Shown piece after piece: positions 8,600-16,560 of a DNA stretch of 64,000 nt. Numbering within the stretch: position 1 is the first letter of the stretch; the number at the start of each line of letters is the position of its first letter. The notes under the pieces were generated by a model. It was not told the DNA's origin and did no database searches. It worked only from the letters and a program-made list of their open reading frames with translations. The position numbers and the translations under genes were made by a program. Origin of the DNA: an uncultured Roseibium sp. (lineage in GTDB: Bacteria > Pseudomonadota > Alphaproteobacteria > Rhizobiales > Stappiaceae); NCBI RefSeq assembly GCF_947499295.1, contig NZ_CANMNP010000001.1:620001-684000 (forward strand). Direction: 5' to 3'.

Positions 8600-8623
8600 C
8601 TCCTGACAGCCTTCTGTCAGGAG
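8600..8623. promoter_or_regulatory. Perfect 10-bp inverted repeat upstream of the VOC/WYL operon
   Basis: CTCCTGACAG / CTGTCAGGAG with a 4-nt spacer, 47 bp upstream of the VOC start. It could be an operator for the WYL regulator or an RNA hairpin. A second, 7-bp hairpin (AGGCCCG-AAAA-CGGGCCT, 8661-8678) follows on the side of the metallophosphoesterase gene. Confidence 0.45.
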
Positions 8624-8839
8624 AAACCGACAGGAACATCATTGGCAAGATTTTGTGTTCAGGCCCGAAAACGGGCCTCGTTCTAATGTGTCCCGTGCTG
8701 TTTGTGACGGTTCAACCACAATATGACATTGCGTGCTTGCGAACTGAAATATAACTTTAACGCGAATGCCAATCTTCCATCACCGTGTGCTTGCAGAGTG
8801 CCCTGGCTGATCTTCAGCTCATTCCCTGCGGAGGCTCTC

Positions 8840-10783
8840 ATGAGAAAACTTACCCAGGTCCTGCTTTTGGCGGGCACCAGCGTCATGGCATCCAGTGCGA
8901 TTGCCAAGGACGCCGGATATACTGGCGAAATTGATGTCGTGCATGGCGACAGTTCTGCTGACATGGCAACCGGAAGAGTATTTTTGGATACCAACCGCAA
9001 TTCCAGACTGGACGCTGGAGAGACCGGACTGGCCGGCGTTCTAGTCTCAAACGGGCGCGAGGTCGTCGCAACCGGTGAAGACGGTTCCTACTCTTTGCCC
9101 GCCTATGACGACATGAACCTTTTCATCACGAAACCGGCGGGCTACATGACGCCAGTCAGTGACGACATGGTTCCGCAGTTCAGCTATGTGCACAAGGTCG
9201 CCGGTTCGGCCGATCTGCGGTTTGGCGGTATCGAGCCAACGGGGCCTTTGCCTCAATCGGTCAATTTTCCGCTTGTGGAAAATCCGGTCGGCGATGAATT
9301 TCAGTGTCTCGTTTTCGGCGATACACAGCCGTATTCCAACCAGGAAGTTTCCTATGTCCGCCAGACGGTGGGCAAGCTTTTGGCTAACCGTGACAACAGT
9401 GCCACCCAGTGCCTGCTGTTTCAGGGTGACGTCATGGGTGACGACCTTTCGCTTTATCCGCGCTTCAAAAAGATTGTCGCCACGGGCGGCGTGCCGCAAT
9501 ACTACGTTGCCGGCAACCATGACCTTGACTTTGATGCCAAATCCGATGCCGACAGCTTTGACACCTTTCGCCGCGAATTCGGACCCGAATACTATTCCTT
9601 CGACATAGGTCAGGTGCACTTCGTCGTTCTCGACGACGTGCGCTACCCCTGCAACGGTTTTGACGCCCACGAATTCTGTGACCTGTCGGCCAAGCCTTCC
9701 TACAACGGCGTCATCTCCGAACGTCAGCTGGAATGGCTGAAAAACGATCTTGCCAATGTGCCGGAAGACAAGCTGATCGTTCTAAGCGCTCACATACCAT
9801 TCGTGACCTATACGGATGCAACCGCCCAGAAGCACCAGGTCGACAATCTCGACAAGCTCTACGAGCTGATAGGTGACAGACCCGCGCTCGGGCTCTCGGG
9901 CCATACACACACAACAGAACAGATCCTGCCGGGCGAATTTTACAAAGGCTGGGAAGAAGCTACAGGGACCGGGCCGGCCAAATTTCATCAGATCGTCACC
10001 GGTGCGGTCTCCGGCTCCTGGTGGGCAGGTGACCTGAACAACAGCGGAATTCCCCACGCGACACAGCGTCTTGGCTCCCCGCGCGGCTACTACGTGCTGG
10101 ATTTCGCAGGCTCTGACTATGTCGATACCTATATGACCTTCGAAGGCGAGGAAGACGATCAGCTTCACGTCTCTTTCAACACACCCCGCTTTCGTGATTG
10201 GGCAGAAAAGCTTGTCAGCTTCACGAACCAAAACGACATCCCCAGCGACATCACGCCTCCGGTTACCGTCAATGACCTGGGAGACATGGACATGTTGACG
10301 AAGGAGGACCTCTCCGGAACGACGTATGTCGCTATCAACGTCTGGAACGGTTCAAAGGAAAGCCAGGTATCCTTCTCCATCAATGGTGGCGACCCGATTG
10401 AGGCAGAGCGCACGCAAAAAGGTGAAGGAGAGGAAGCATTCGAAGGTCCGACCTATTCCGACCCTCTGGCGATGGCCAAGCAATCCACCAATGGACGTCA
10501 GGCCGTACGCAGCACAGACGGGGGCGAAGCAACCGCCGGCTACCGCACCTGGCAGGGCCTGCAATGGGCAGGTATTGCCGGCCCGTTCCAGGACTGGATG
10601 CTCACCACAAAATCAAACCATCTCTGGCGAGCCGAGTTGCCCACGGATTTACCGGCTGGCGTTCACACGCTGAACGTTCGCACAACAGACCGTTACGAGC
10701 GCACGTTCAATCAAACCAAAACCTTCGAGGTCGTGGACGAATTGCCGCAAATGACCTGGCAAGAGAAATTCTGGAATGAATAG
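8840..10783 (+). CDS. Secreted calcineurin-like metallophosphoesterase with SdrD_B-like N-domain
   Basis: Exported protein of 647 aa. The start ATG at 8840 follows GGAG by seven bases and gives a signal peptide (MRKLTQVLLLAGTSVMASSA). Residues about 42-100 resemble an SD-repeat/CNA-B-like domain: VFLDTNRNSRLDAGETGLAGV. The phosphoesterase core has GDTQ (160-163), GD at 196-197, GNHD (225-228), His318 in SAHIP and GHTH (354-357), so all metal ligands are present, except that the first motif is GDTQ in place of GDxH. Residues about 430-647 form the C-terminal beta domain common in this family. The substrate is unknown; a periplasmic or extracellular phosphomonoesterase or diesterase is likely. 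A HupE-like membrane gene follows 79 bp downstream. Confidence 0.88.
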   Translation: MRKLTQVLLLAGTSVMASSAIAKDAGYTGEIDVVHGDSSADMATGRVFLDTNRNSRLDAGETGLAGVLVSNGREVVATGEDGSYSLPAYDDMNLFITKPAGYMTPVSDDMVPQFSYVHKVAGSADLRFGGIEPTGPLPQSVNFPLVENPVGDEFQCLVFGDTQPYSNQEVSYVRQTVGKLLANRDNSATQCLLFQGDVMGDDLSLYPRFKKIVATGGVPQYYVAGNHDLDFDAKSDADSFDTFRREFGPEYYSFDIGQVHFVVLDDVRYPCNGFDAHEFCDLSAKPSYNGVISERQLEWLKNDLANVPEDKLIVLSAHIPFVTYTDATAQKHQVDNLDKLYELIGDRPALGLSGHTHTTEQILPGEFYKGWEEATGTGPAKFHQIVTGAVSGSWWAGDLNNSGIPHATQRLGSPRGYYVLDFAGSDYVDTYMTFEGEEDDQLHVSFNTPRFRDWAEKLVSFTNQNDIPSDITPPVTVNDLGDMDMLTKEDLSGTTYVAINVWNGSKESQVSFSINGGDPIEAERTQKGEGEEAFEGPTYSDPLAMAKQSTNGRQAVRSTDGGEATAGYRTWQGLQWAGIAGPFQDWMLTTKSNHLWRAELPTDLPAGVHTLNVRTTDRYERTFNQTKTFEVVDELPQMTWQEKFWNE

Positions 10784-10862
10784 CCGGTAAAAACCGGTAA
10801 GCTGCAACATAGACTGCCCGGGTGCCGTTGAAGCGCTCGGGCCCATTCGACGGACCGCCCCG

Positions 10863-12131
10863 ATGCCTCAGAGCCACAAGTGCACCAGCGCGCTTAACTT
10901 TGTTTTCTTCAGCCTGTTTTTTGTCCTGGCGATACTGCTGACGCAGCCCGCGAGCGCGCATTTTTCCGAAGGAACAAAGGTCCGCACAATTCTGGTTGCT
11001 GAGCAGAACGGCATTCTGGTTGTTTATGTCAGGGCGCCAGCGCCACTTGTTTTTTCCGATCTGGTTGGAAAAGCACAGGTTGATCAAACGCCCTTGGAAT
11101 CGCCTTTCCTGCACTTTGAGGCAACCGGAACCGGCAACCGCTACCGACTGAACATGAGTGCAATTGCCCAAGACAGGAGTTCGTTCGAAACACGATTAAC
11201 CGAAGCTCTGGTCTTTTCGCAAGCAGGCCTGGATCTTTCCGCAAAGATTGCGGGCTTCACCGTGCACATGAAACAACCGCAATCAGGGTTCAATTCGCTG
11301 TCCGCGGCCAAAGCAGCGATTGCAGAACCTACACCGCGCCTCGACCCGCTCTTCGGACAGGCCATGGTCGATTACGTGGTGCATTTGAACAGTCAGGACC
11401 CCATGGGGATCCTCAGTGTACACGCAGGGTATGACCCGCTTGTTCCGGGGCCAGGCGTTACACTCGACAATCATCTCATCGACGCGCGCATAAGCCCGCC
11501 TGTCTCACTGACCGCACCTGGACAGCTTGAGACGCCGGTAGTGATTGACGGATCGCCTCTTTCAACTTTCGGTCATTTCGTTTTTCAAGGTGCCTTGCAC
11601 ATTCTGGAAGGTCTTGATCATGTGCTTCTGGTGATTGCCATGGCCCTTGGTGTCGGTGCCACACGTAAACTAATCTATTTGGTGACTGCCTTCACCCTCG
11701 GGCATTCGGTCACGCTGATTGCAACGTTTCTTGGCGCGACACCGTCCTGGCCCTGGTTCATTCCAGCCGTGGAAGCTGCGATTGCTGCCTCGGTTCTTTA
11801 TGCGGCCATTGCGGCGATGATCCAAAGATCCGGCTCGCTTTTAGTCTTTGCCGGTATCGGACTGCTGCACGGATTAGGATTTTCCTTTGTGCTCGGAGAT
11901 ATTCTCGGTCGTGATGCACCGGACCTCGTTCCGGCTCTCCTTGCTTTCAATATAGGTATAGAACTTGGTCAACTCGCGATCCTGGCCGCCACGTTGGGCA
12001 TTGTCTTTTTGATGAAGCATCTCGCTGAGCCAGCACTCAGGCCCGTCAGATTGGGAGCCCTGAGCGGGATCGCGATACTGTCAACTTGGTGGATCGCGGA
12101 ACGGATCAACGGGCTGGTGTATTCGGTCTGA
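10863..12131 (+). CDS. HupE/UreJ-family membrane protein
   Basis: Protein of 422 aa. A signal peptide or first helix (about 10-32) ends at PASAHFSEG. An extracytoplasmic domain of about 200 aa follows, then the HupE/UreJ_2 membrane domain (about 230-420) with its signatures: ALHILEGLDHVLLV, FTLGHSVTL, GLLHGLGFSF and FNIGIELGQ. HupE and UreJ relatives are nickel or cobalt permeases, but long HupE_2 proteins with this exported domain are mostly uncharacterised. The conserved His and Asp in HILEGLDH and the GHS and LLHG motifs could bind a metal. It sits 79 bp after the secreted metallophosphoesterase on the same strand, so co-expression is plausible. Confidence 0.87.
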   Translation: MPQSHKCTSALNFVFFSLFFVLAILLTQPASAHFSEGTKVRTILVAEQNGILVVYVRAPAPLVFSDLVGKAQVDQTPLESPFLHFEATGTGNRYRLNMSAIAQDRSSFETRLTEALVFSQAGLDLSAKIAGFTVHMKQPQSGFNSLSAAKAAIAEPTPRLDPLFGQAMVDYVVHLNSQDPMGILSVHAGYDPLVPGPGVTLDNHLIDARISPPVSLTAPGQLETPVVIDGSPLSTFGHFVFQGALHILEGLDHVLLVIAMALGVGATRKLIYLVTAFTLGHSVTLIATFLGATPSWPWFIPAVEAAIAASVLYAAIAAMIQRSGSLLVFAGIGLLHGLGFSFVLGDILGRDAPDLVPALLAFNIGIELGQLAILAATLGIVFLMKHLAEPALRPVRLGALSGIAILSTWWIAERINGLVYSV

Positions 12132-12161
12132 ACTTATTTGAGTTCCGGATCGGACGGAGAG

Positions 12162-12192
12162 CCGCAACACCGTTCTCTCGAAGGTATTGCGG
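12162..12192 (+). terminator. Possible terminator after the HupE-like gene
   Basis: CCGCAA (12162-12167) pairs with TTGCGG (12187-12192), followed by ATTTTCTTTT. The loop is 19 nt and the stem only six pairs, so this is a weak candidate in the convergent gap before the enoyl-CoA hydratase gene. Confidence 0.3.
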
Positions 12193-12215
12193 ATTTTCTT
12201 TTCAGCACATGGCAG

Positions 12216-13007
12216 TCATTTGCCAGCATAGCAGGGTGTGCGGCGCGCAATCCAGGCGTCCAGTCCTTCAACGATATCCCGTGTTGCACACATCCTGGCA
12301 AACTGTTCCTGTTCGACAATCAACCCTTCACCGATGGTCATGTTCAATCCCCGCGTAACGGCAGTAATGATACGCGCGGCCGCCAAGGGCGAATGCCTCA
12401 GAATCCGCTCCGCCAACTCAAATGCTGCCGGTAATAGATCATTGTGCGGCACGACCTTGTTGACGAGACCCAGCTCATAAGCACGTTCAGGCCCAAAAGT
12501 GTCGCCGGTCAACAGAAGTTCCAATGCACGCTTGCGCCCAGCCAAGCGAGGCAGACGCTGAGTGCCACCAAATGTCGGAGGAATTCCGATGTTGATCTCA
12601 GGCTTGGCAAAAACAGCTCTTTCAGAGGACACCGCGAGATGGACCGCCTCCGTTATTTCGCAGCCACCTCCAAAAGCGATGCCGTTTACTGCTGCTATCA
12701 CCGGTTTGGGGTATGTCTCAAATCTTGCTGTCATGCGTTGTCCACGACGGCAAAATTCCCTTACAGCCTCGTCTGTCCCGCTTTTGATGCTATTCGTGAA
12801 TTCATGGATGTCGCCGCCAGCGGAGAAGGCCCTGTCGCCTGCTCCGGTTAAAACGATGGCGCGGGCCGCTTCATCTTGCTCTATCTGATCGAGAAGCGAG
12901 AGGAGCCGGTCGTTCGTTTCGTAATTGAGTGCGTTGAGTTTTTCAGGGCGATTTAACGTCAGCAGAGCGATTTTGCCGCGCATTTCGAGTGTCACTGTAG
13001 TGTCCAA
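12216..13007 (-). CDS. Enoyl-CoA hydratase/isomerase (crotonase family)
   Basis: Crotonase-fold protein of 263 aa, normal for the family. The oxyanion-hole segments are ALNYE...FSAGGDIHEF and NGIAFGGGCEI. Both catalytic glutamates of true hydratases are present: one in GGGCEI and one in FAKPEINIG, followed by FGGTQRL. It likely hydrates a 2-enoyl-CoA in fatty-acid or amino-acid degradation. The start is TTG at 13007 with AGGAG seven bases upstream. It is divergent from a TetR regulator with an inverted repeat between them, so it is probably controlled by that repressor in response to an acyl-CoA or related ligand (inference). Confidence 0.9.
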   Translation of the reverse strand: MDTTVTLEMRGKIALLTLNRPEKLNALNYETNDRLLSLLDQIEQDEAARAIVLTGAGDRAFSAGGDIHEFTNSIKSGTDEAVREFCRRGQRMTARFETYPKPVIAAVNGIAFGGGCEITEAVHLAVSSERAVFAKPEINIGIPPTFGGTQRLPRLAGRKRALELLLTGDTFGPERAYELGLVNKVVPHNDLLPAAFELAERILRHSPLAAARIITAVTRGLNMTIGEGLIVEQEQFARMCATRDIVEGLDAWIARRTPCYAGK

Positions 13008-13069
13008 AGCGTTTCTCCTGTTCGGTTGACAGGCACGCTAGCGAGAGACAGAATATCAGTACACTCACT

Positions 13070-13095
13070 AGTTAGTATACTTTTGGTAACTAACT
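13070..13095. promoter_or_regulatory. Candidate TetR operator AGTTAGT-N12-ACTAACT
   Basis: Exact 7-bp inverted repeat (13070-13076 and 13089-13095) in the 103-bp gap between the divergent enoyl-CoA hydratase and TetR genes, 15 bp before the TetR start. Spacing and position fit an operator for the TetR dimer controlling both directions. Confidence 0.6.
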
Positions 13096-13110
13096 GAAAA
13101 AGAATACAAA

Positions 13111-13689
13111 ATGAGAAAAGAAACACGAAACAAGATTGTTGATGCGGCAACGAGGCTCTTCTACCGGGAAGGCATTCGAGCGGTGAGCGTCGATGCGGTT
13201 GCCGCGAAGGCCGGTGTTACGAAAAAGACGCTCTATTATCACTTTGAAAGCAAAGATGATCTTGTTGCAGAGTATCTTTCGTCTCGCGATCAACCCAACT
13301 TGAGACTCTATGAAACCTGGTTTGGGGCTGCGCAAGGCAACGTCGCCGACAAGGTTGAAGCTATCTTCCAAGAATTGACGCAGGCTGCAAGGCATCCGAA
13401 ATGGCAGGGTTGCGGTTTTCTGCGCACCACCGCAGAACTCGCCAATCAGCCAGGCCATCCAGCTCTGCGCATTGGTGCTGCGCACAAAAAGAAATTCGAA
13501 GACTGGCTGACAAACTCACTGGCGTCTCATGGATGTACCCAGCCCGGAGCGGTTTCACGTCAGGTCGTTCTGCTGATGGATGGTGCATTTTCCACCATGC
13601 TTGTCCATCGGGACCCTAGCTATATTCAAGAAGCTGGGCGTGCCGCCAAGACCCTGGTGAAAGGTGCGCTCAGGCCACTCAAGGCCTGA
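13111..13689 (+). CDS. TetR/AcrR-family transcriptional regulator
   Basis: Protein of 192 aa. The N-terminal HTH is typical: NKIVDAATRLFYREGIRAVSVDAVAAKAGVTKKTLYYHF (helices 1-3, residues about 6-45). The C-terminal ligand domain carries a TetR_C-type segment (GCGFLRTTAELANQPGHPALR). The ligand is not visible. Divergent orientation from an enoyl-CoA hydratase and an inverted repeat 15 bp before its ATG suggest autoregulation and control of that gene. Confidence 0.93.
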   Translation: MRKETRNKIVDAATRLFYREGIRAVSVDAVAAKAGVTKKTLYYHFESKDDLVAEYLSSRDQPNLRLYETWFGAAQGNVADKVEAIFQELTQAARHPKWQGCGFLRTTAELANQPGHPALRIGAAHKKKFEDWLTNSLASHGCTQPGAVSRQVVLLMDGAFSTMLVHRDPSYIQEAGRAAKTLVKGALRPLKA

Positions 13690-14001
13690 GCAGACGAAGT
13701 ATCCCTTGTGTTGACAGCCTTCGGCGTTGAACCGAATTCGTCACCCTAACATGCCAAACGTCTGGGCTCCGCACCTCTCTTGTCGGGTGTTGATCAGGTC
13801 TTGCAAACAGCCCCATGAAGCCGGTGCAAGGCTCACACGCATGGAGCCGAATCCACAGAAGCTTGAACTTCTCAGGGATCGCATACCGTTGTTACCGCTG
13901 CGGCAAGCAAACTCATCTGCTCAAATGCCCCCAACATTGATCTTGCTCAAGGTAACCGCTCCGGCTTGGCGGCACTTTGAGTGTCTTAAAAGGAGGCAAG
14001 A
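13690..14001. other. Gap of 312 bp before the YdcH gene
   Basis: No convincing gene. A plus-strand frame of 92 codons runs through it into the YdcH start, but it has no family features. The only clear signal is the Fnr/FixK-type box at 13937-13950. Confidence 0.5.
13937..13950 (+). promoter_or_regulatory. Candidate Fnr/FixK box TTGATCTTGCTCAA
   Basis: Exact match to TTGA-N6-TCAA, the half-site pattern of Fnr/FixK/Dnr regulators in alphaproteobacteria, and nine of ten to TTGAT-N4-ATCAA. It lies 51 bp before the YdcH start, a workable position for class II activation if transcription starts close to the gene. No promoter mapping is possible here. Confidence 0.5.
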
Positions 14002-14256
14002 ATGAGCCACGTCCCACACGAGCTGCACGAAGAATTTCCAGAAGCGGCTGAAAAACTGCATCAACTGAAAATTGGCGACAGTCATTTTGCGCGCCTCGCA
14101 GACGAGTACCACAACATCAATCGAGAAGTTCATCGCATCGAGACCGACGTGGCACCCGCCTCGGACGAGGTATTGGAAGATCTGAAAAAGAAACGGCTTT
14201 TTTTGAAAGACCAGATTGCCGCCAAGCTGGCGGCGACCGAAAACACCGTGTCCTGA
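14002..14256 (+). CDS. YdcH (DUF465) family small protein
   Basis: Small soluble protein of 84 aa, mostly alpha-helical: MSHVPHELHEEFPEAAEKLHQ start, ADEYHNINREVHRIE and a C-terminal helix DVLEDLKKKRLFLKDQI-like segment (VLEDLKKKRLFLKDQIAAKL). This is the DUF465/YdcH pattern. A strong AAGGAGG lies seven bases before ATG. Function is unknown; some YdcH proteins are stress- or anaerobiosis-associated. The Fnr/FixK-type box upstream would fit oxygen-linked control. Confidence 0.88.
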   Translation: MSHVPHELHEEFPEAAEKLHQLKIGDSHFARLADEYHNINREVHRIETDVAPASDEVLEDLKKKRLFLKDQIAAKLAATENTVS

Positions 14257-14283
14257 GCCCCTCCTTTTCAGGCCGGTGTTAGC

Positions 14284-14314
14284 GCCCGCGCCGTCCCCGT
14301 CCGACGGCGCGGGC
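14284..14314 (+). terminator. Strong GC hairpin after the YdcH gene
   Basis: Perfect 12-bp stem GCCCGCGCCGTC / GACGGCGCGGGC with a 7-nt loop, 28 bp after the YdcH stop. It is followed by CACCTAAACGATCTTT rather than a U-run, so it may be a terminator, a Rho-linked stem or an mRNA-stabilising hairpin. Confidence 0.5.
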
Positions 14315-14895
14315 CACCTAAACGATCTTTGATAAATCTGGAAAGATCACGATACCGCGGTTCAAAAAAGGCGGCACCGGCTGCACTGCCTACGAGGGCT
14401 TTTGGAGAAATGCCGCAAGGCCGGTTTCCGAAAGCTTGCATAAAGAAGGCGCCGAAACTTCCAGGAAGTCCGGCGCCAGTCTGGGGAGGAACGACCCTCA
14501 TCGTTCTTGGGACATGTGGGTCCACATCGTTAAAATTGCAAGGCAAAAATATGTGAGCATGACGTGAATCCGATCCGTTACCTGCGTCAGAATTGCACTA
14601 CTGTCTTGTTGCTTGATCAGCTTTTCCAACACTACGCGAACGAGAGCTGAAACACTGTTCCTCCATTTCCAGTTGATTTCACCCTATTAAGTTTCTCGCC
14701 TAGTTATCTGAAAAATATAACTCTTTTCTTCCTGAGAAATTGATTGAAGAAATTCACAAGCTGATTCAACACGACATGCTGGTGTTCTCACGAAGCCGCC
14801 TGTCAAAGAAGTTGGGCATTTGTATGCCTTATCCGCCTTGACGGCTCATCGACGCTGCGGTCTTCTTTCGGAAAATCGTTCTCTTGGAATTTGTC
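14315..14895. other. Gap of about 580 bp without a supportable gene
   Basis: Two overlapping frames (plus 14329-14556, minus 14268-14546) have no ribosome site or family features. The second half (14680-14760) is AT-rich. It may hold the promoter of the exported protein that starts at 14896. I see no repeat, tRNA or mobile element. Confidence 0.4.
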
Positions 14896-15336
14896 ATGCG
14901 TTTGACCCGCCTGTCCGTCTTTCTCCTCTTCCTTTTCCCAGCAGCTGCAGAAGCAGCTGACTTCTGTATCGATGTTCATTCCAAAAAAGGTTGGCAAAGA
15001 CTCAGTTTGCCCGACGGAAAAATAAGTCGTGTCAGCTTCAAAGGCGGCTGGAGTGTCATCAACGGCATCTACGCGCCAGTCGGGCCACGCGGATATTCGG
15101 GCAAGGATGCGAAGAGCCTTGGCCCATTATATGGCTATAAATTTGACCAGTCCTATTCCTTTGGCGAGATGCTTGTCAGAGACCAAGCTGGCAGGATCAT
15201 TCCCTTTGCCGAGTTTGCGGCCTTGGCGGTCAATGCACCGGACCCATCAGGCACCTATAGCTTCAGGATCAACGACAAGGACGTTGCCCTTTGGGACAAT
15301 GCAGGGGCAATCCGTGTATGTATCTCAATGCGTTGA
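14896..15336 (+). CDS. Exported protein of unknown function
   Basis: Protein of 146 aa from ATG at 14896; a TTG at 14884 is an alternative. It has a signal peptide (MRLTRLSVFLLFLFPAAAEA, cleavage before ADFCIDV). The mature part has two Cys (DFCIDV and IRVCISM) near its two ends that may form a disulfide, and repeated Gly-Tyr/Trp segments (GGWSVINGIYAPVGPRGY, GPLYGYKFD). I do not recognise the family. A short gap (27 bp) separates it from the SDR gene, so they may be co-transcribed. Confidence 0.7.
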   Translation: MRLTRLSVFLLFLFPAAAEAADFCIDVHSKKGWQRLSLPDGKISRVSFKGGWSVINGIYAPVGPRGYSGKDAKSLGPLYGYKFDQSYSFGEMLVRDQAGRIIPFAEFAALAVNAPDPSGTYSFRINDKDVALWDNAGAIRVCISMR

Positions 15337-15363
15337 AGCCAGAACTTATCAGTCGGGAAGCAC

Positions 15364-16119
15364 ATGACGAATAAGGTTGTTCTGATCACTGGTGCGGCCA
15401 GAGGCATCGGTCTTGCCACTGCGCATCTGATGATGGACCGTGGCTGGCACGTTGCAATGCTGGACAGGGACGGTGAAGAACTGCTCAGGGTCGGGAGTGA
15501 CCTCGAGAAAGCGGTCCCTTTCATCTGTGACGTCTCAATTCCGGAAGACGCGGCAACCACACTGCCGCAAATTCTCTCCAGATTTGGACGTCTGGATGCG
15601 GTCGTGAACAATGCGGGCGTTGCCGAATTTGGACCAATCGACCAGACGGACTTCGCAGTTTGGCGACGTGTCATGGAGACAAATCTGGATGGCGTTTTTC
15701 TCGTGTCTCAAGCGGCTGTGCCAGCTTTAAAGGCGACAAGGGGCGCGATCGTGAACATTGCCTCTATTTCCGGTCTGCGCGCTTCAACGTTGCGCGTTGC
15801 CTACGGCACTTCGAAAGCTGCAGTGATACAGCTTACAAAGCAGCAGGCAGCAGAACTCGGAGAACACGGCATACGAGCCAACTGTGTCTGTCCCGGACCT
15901 GTGAGAACCAAACTCGCCATGGCGGTTCACAGCCAGGAAATCATCGATGCCTATCATGATGCCATACCGCTGAATCGATATGGCCAGGAGACTGAAATTG
16001 CTGAGGTGATTGCGTTCATGTGTTCCGATCAGGCAACGTATGTGACTGGCCAAGTGGTCGCCGCCGATGGTGGGTTCGAAAGCACGGGCGTCGGCCTTCC
16101 CGCGCTTCGAGACCAGTAA
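15364..16119 (+). CDS. SDR-family oxidoreductase
   Basis: Classical short-chain dehydrogenase of 251 aa. The cofactor motif is GAARGIG (10-16), then NNAG (82-85), catalytic Ser near 134-136 in NIASIS, and Tyr147-X3-Lys151 in YGTSK. CPGPVRT and a C-terminal VTGQVVAADGG are also standard. Asp34 in MLDRDG at the end of strand 2 suggests NAD(H) preference. The substrate cannot be assigned. GGGAAG precedes ATG closely. Confidence 0.92.
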   Translation: MTNKVVLITGAARGIGLATAHLMMDRGWHVAMLDRDGEELLRVGSDLEKAVPFICDVSIPEDAATTLPQILSRFGRLDAVVNNAGVAEFGPIDQTDFAVWRRVMETNLDGVFLVSQAAVPALKATRGAIVNIASISGLRASTLRVAYGTSKAAVIQLTKQQAAELGEHGIRANCVCPGPVRTKLAMAVHSQEIIDAYHDAIPLNRYGQETEIAEVIAFMCSDQATYVTGQVVAADGGFESTGVGLPALRDQ

Positions 16120-16164
16120 GCCCTAGCCCTACTTTCGAAACGCCCCTTCCGGGCGATACGTGTC

Positions 16165-16425
16165 CTAGACAGCATCAAGCCGGTCATTTGTAATGGCAGG
16201 GTTTGCCTTTTGCAGGCAAGGCAGAAGAATCGCCTTATTGGCACGCTGTTCCGCGCCGCTTGGAAATTTGTCAGGTTCCGGATTGACCGGTTTGAAGCAC
16301 TCGATGAACACCGCCTCCTCGATTTGGAGGTCCTTGGCAATCTTTCCAGTCGGCCTGTTGGGGTCCTGGTCAGCAACGGCAGACTGGGAAAACAGCAGAA
16401 AGAAAATCACAAGGCTTGATCGCAT
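16165..16425 (-). CDS. Small exported protein of unknown function
   Basis: Protein of 86 aa from ATG at 16425; longer forms back to 16509 run through promoter sequence. It has a signal peptide (MRSSLVIFFLLFSQSAVA). The mature part is about 68 aa with two Cys, FIECFKPV and LLPCLQK, probably disulfide-bonded. It recalls small periplasmic helical proteins but I cannot name a family. An exact CRP-type palindrome lies 85-102 bp upstream of the start. Confidence 0.65.
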   Translation of the reverse strand: MRSSLVIFFLLFSQSAVADQDPNRPTGKIAKDLQIEEAVFIECFKPVNPEPDKFPSGAEQRANKAILLPCLQKANPAITNDRLDAV

Positions 16426-16509
16426 TTCATTGCTCCCATGATGGCTGATCACCTGTGCGGCAAGCGCGTTTGGACAATGTGACCACTCTATGGGGTTGGA
16501 ATTTTTCAT

Positions 16510-16527
16510 GTGTGACGATCGTCACAC
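16510..16527. promoter_or_regulatory. Perfect CRP-type palindrome GTGTGACGATCGTCACAC
   Basis: An 18-bp exact palindrome containing TGTGA-N6-TCACA, the full CRP consensus. It lies 85 bp upstream of the small exported protein gene and 34 bp beyond the stop of the YjbQ gene (both minus strand), so the exported protein is the likely target. A CRP-family regulator other than CRP could use it. Confidence 0.65.
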
Positions 16528-16560
16528 CTGTTTCCAATTTCCCTTTATTTTCAACGAATC

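Noticed and set aside
8600..8636. Pho box upstream of the metallophosphoesterase
   Set aside because: CTGTC repeats are present but spaced 24 bp, not in 11-bp units, and the palindromic reading explains them better.
14268..14546. Minus-strand frame of 92 codons after the YdcH gene
   Set aside because: No ribosome site, overlaps the YdcH terminator hairpin, and shows no recognisable family.
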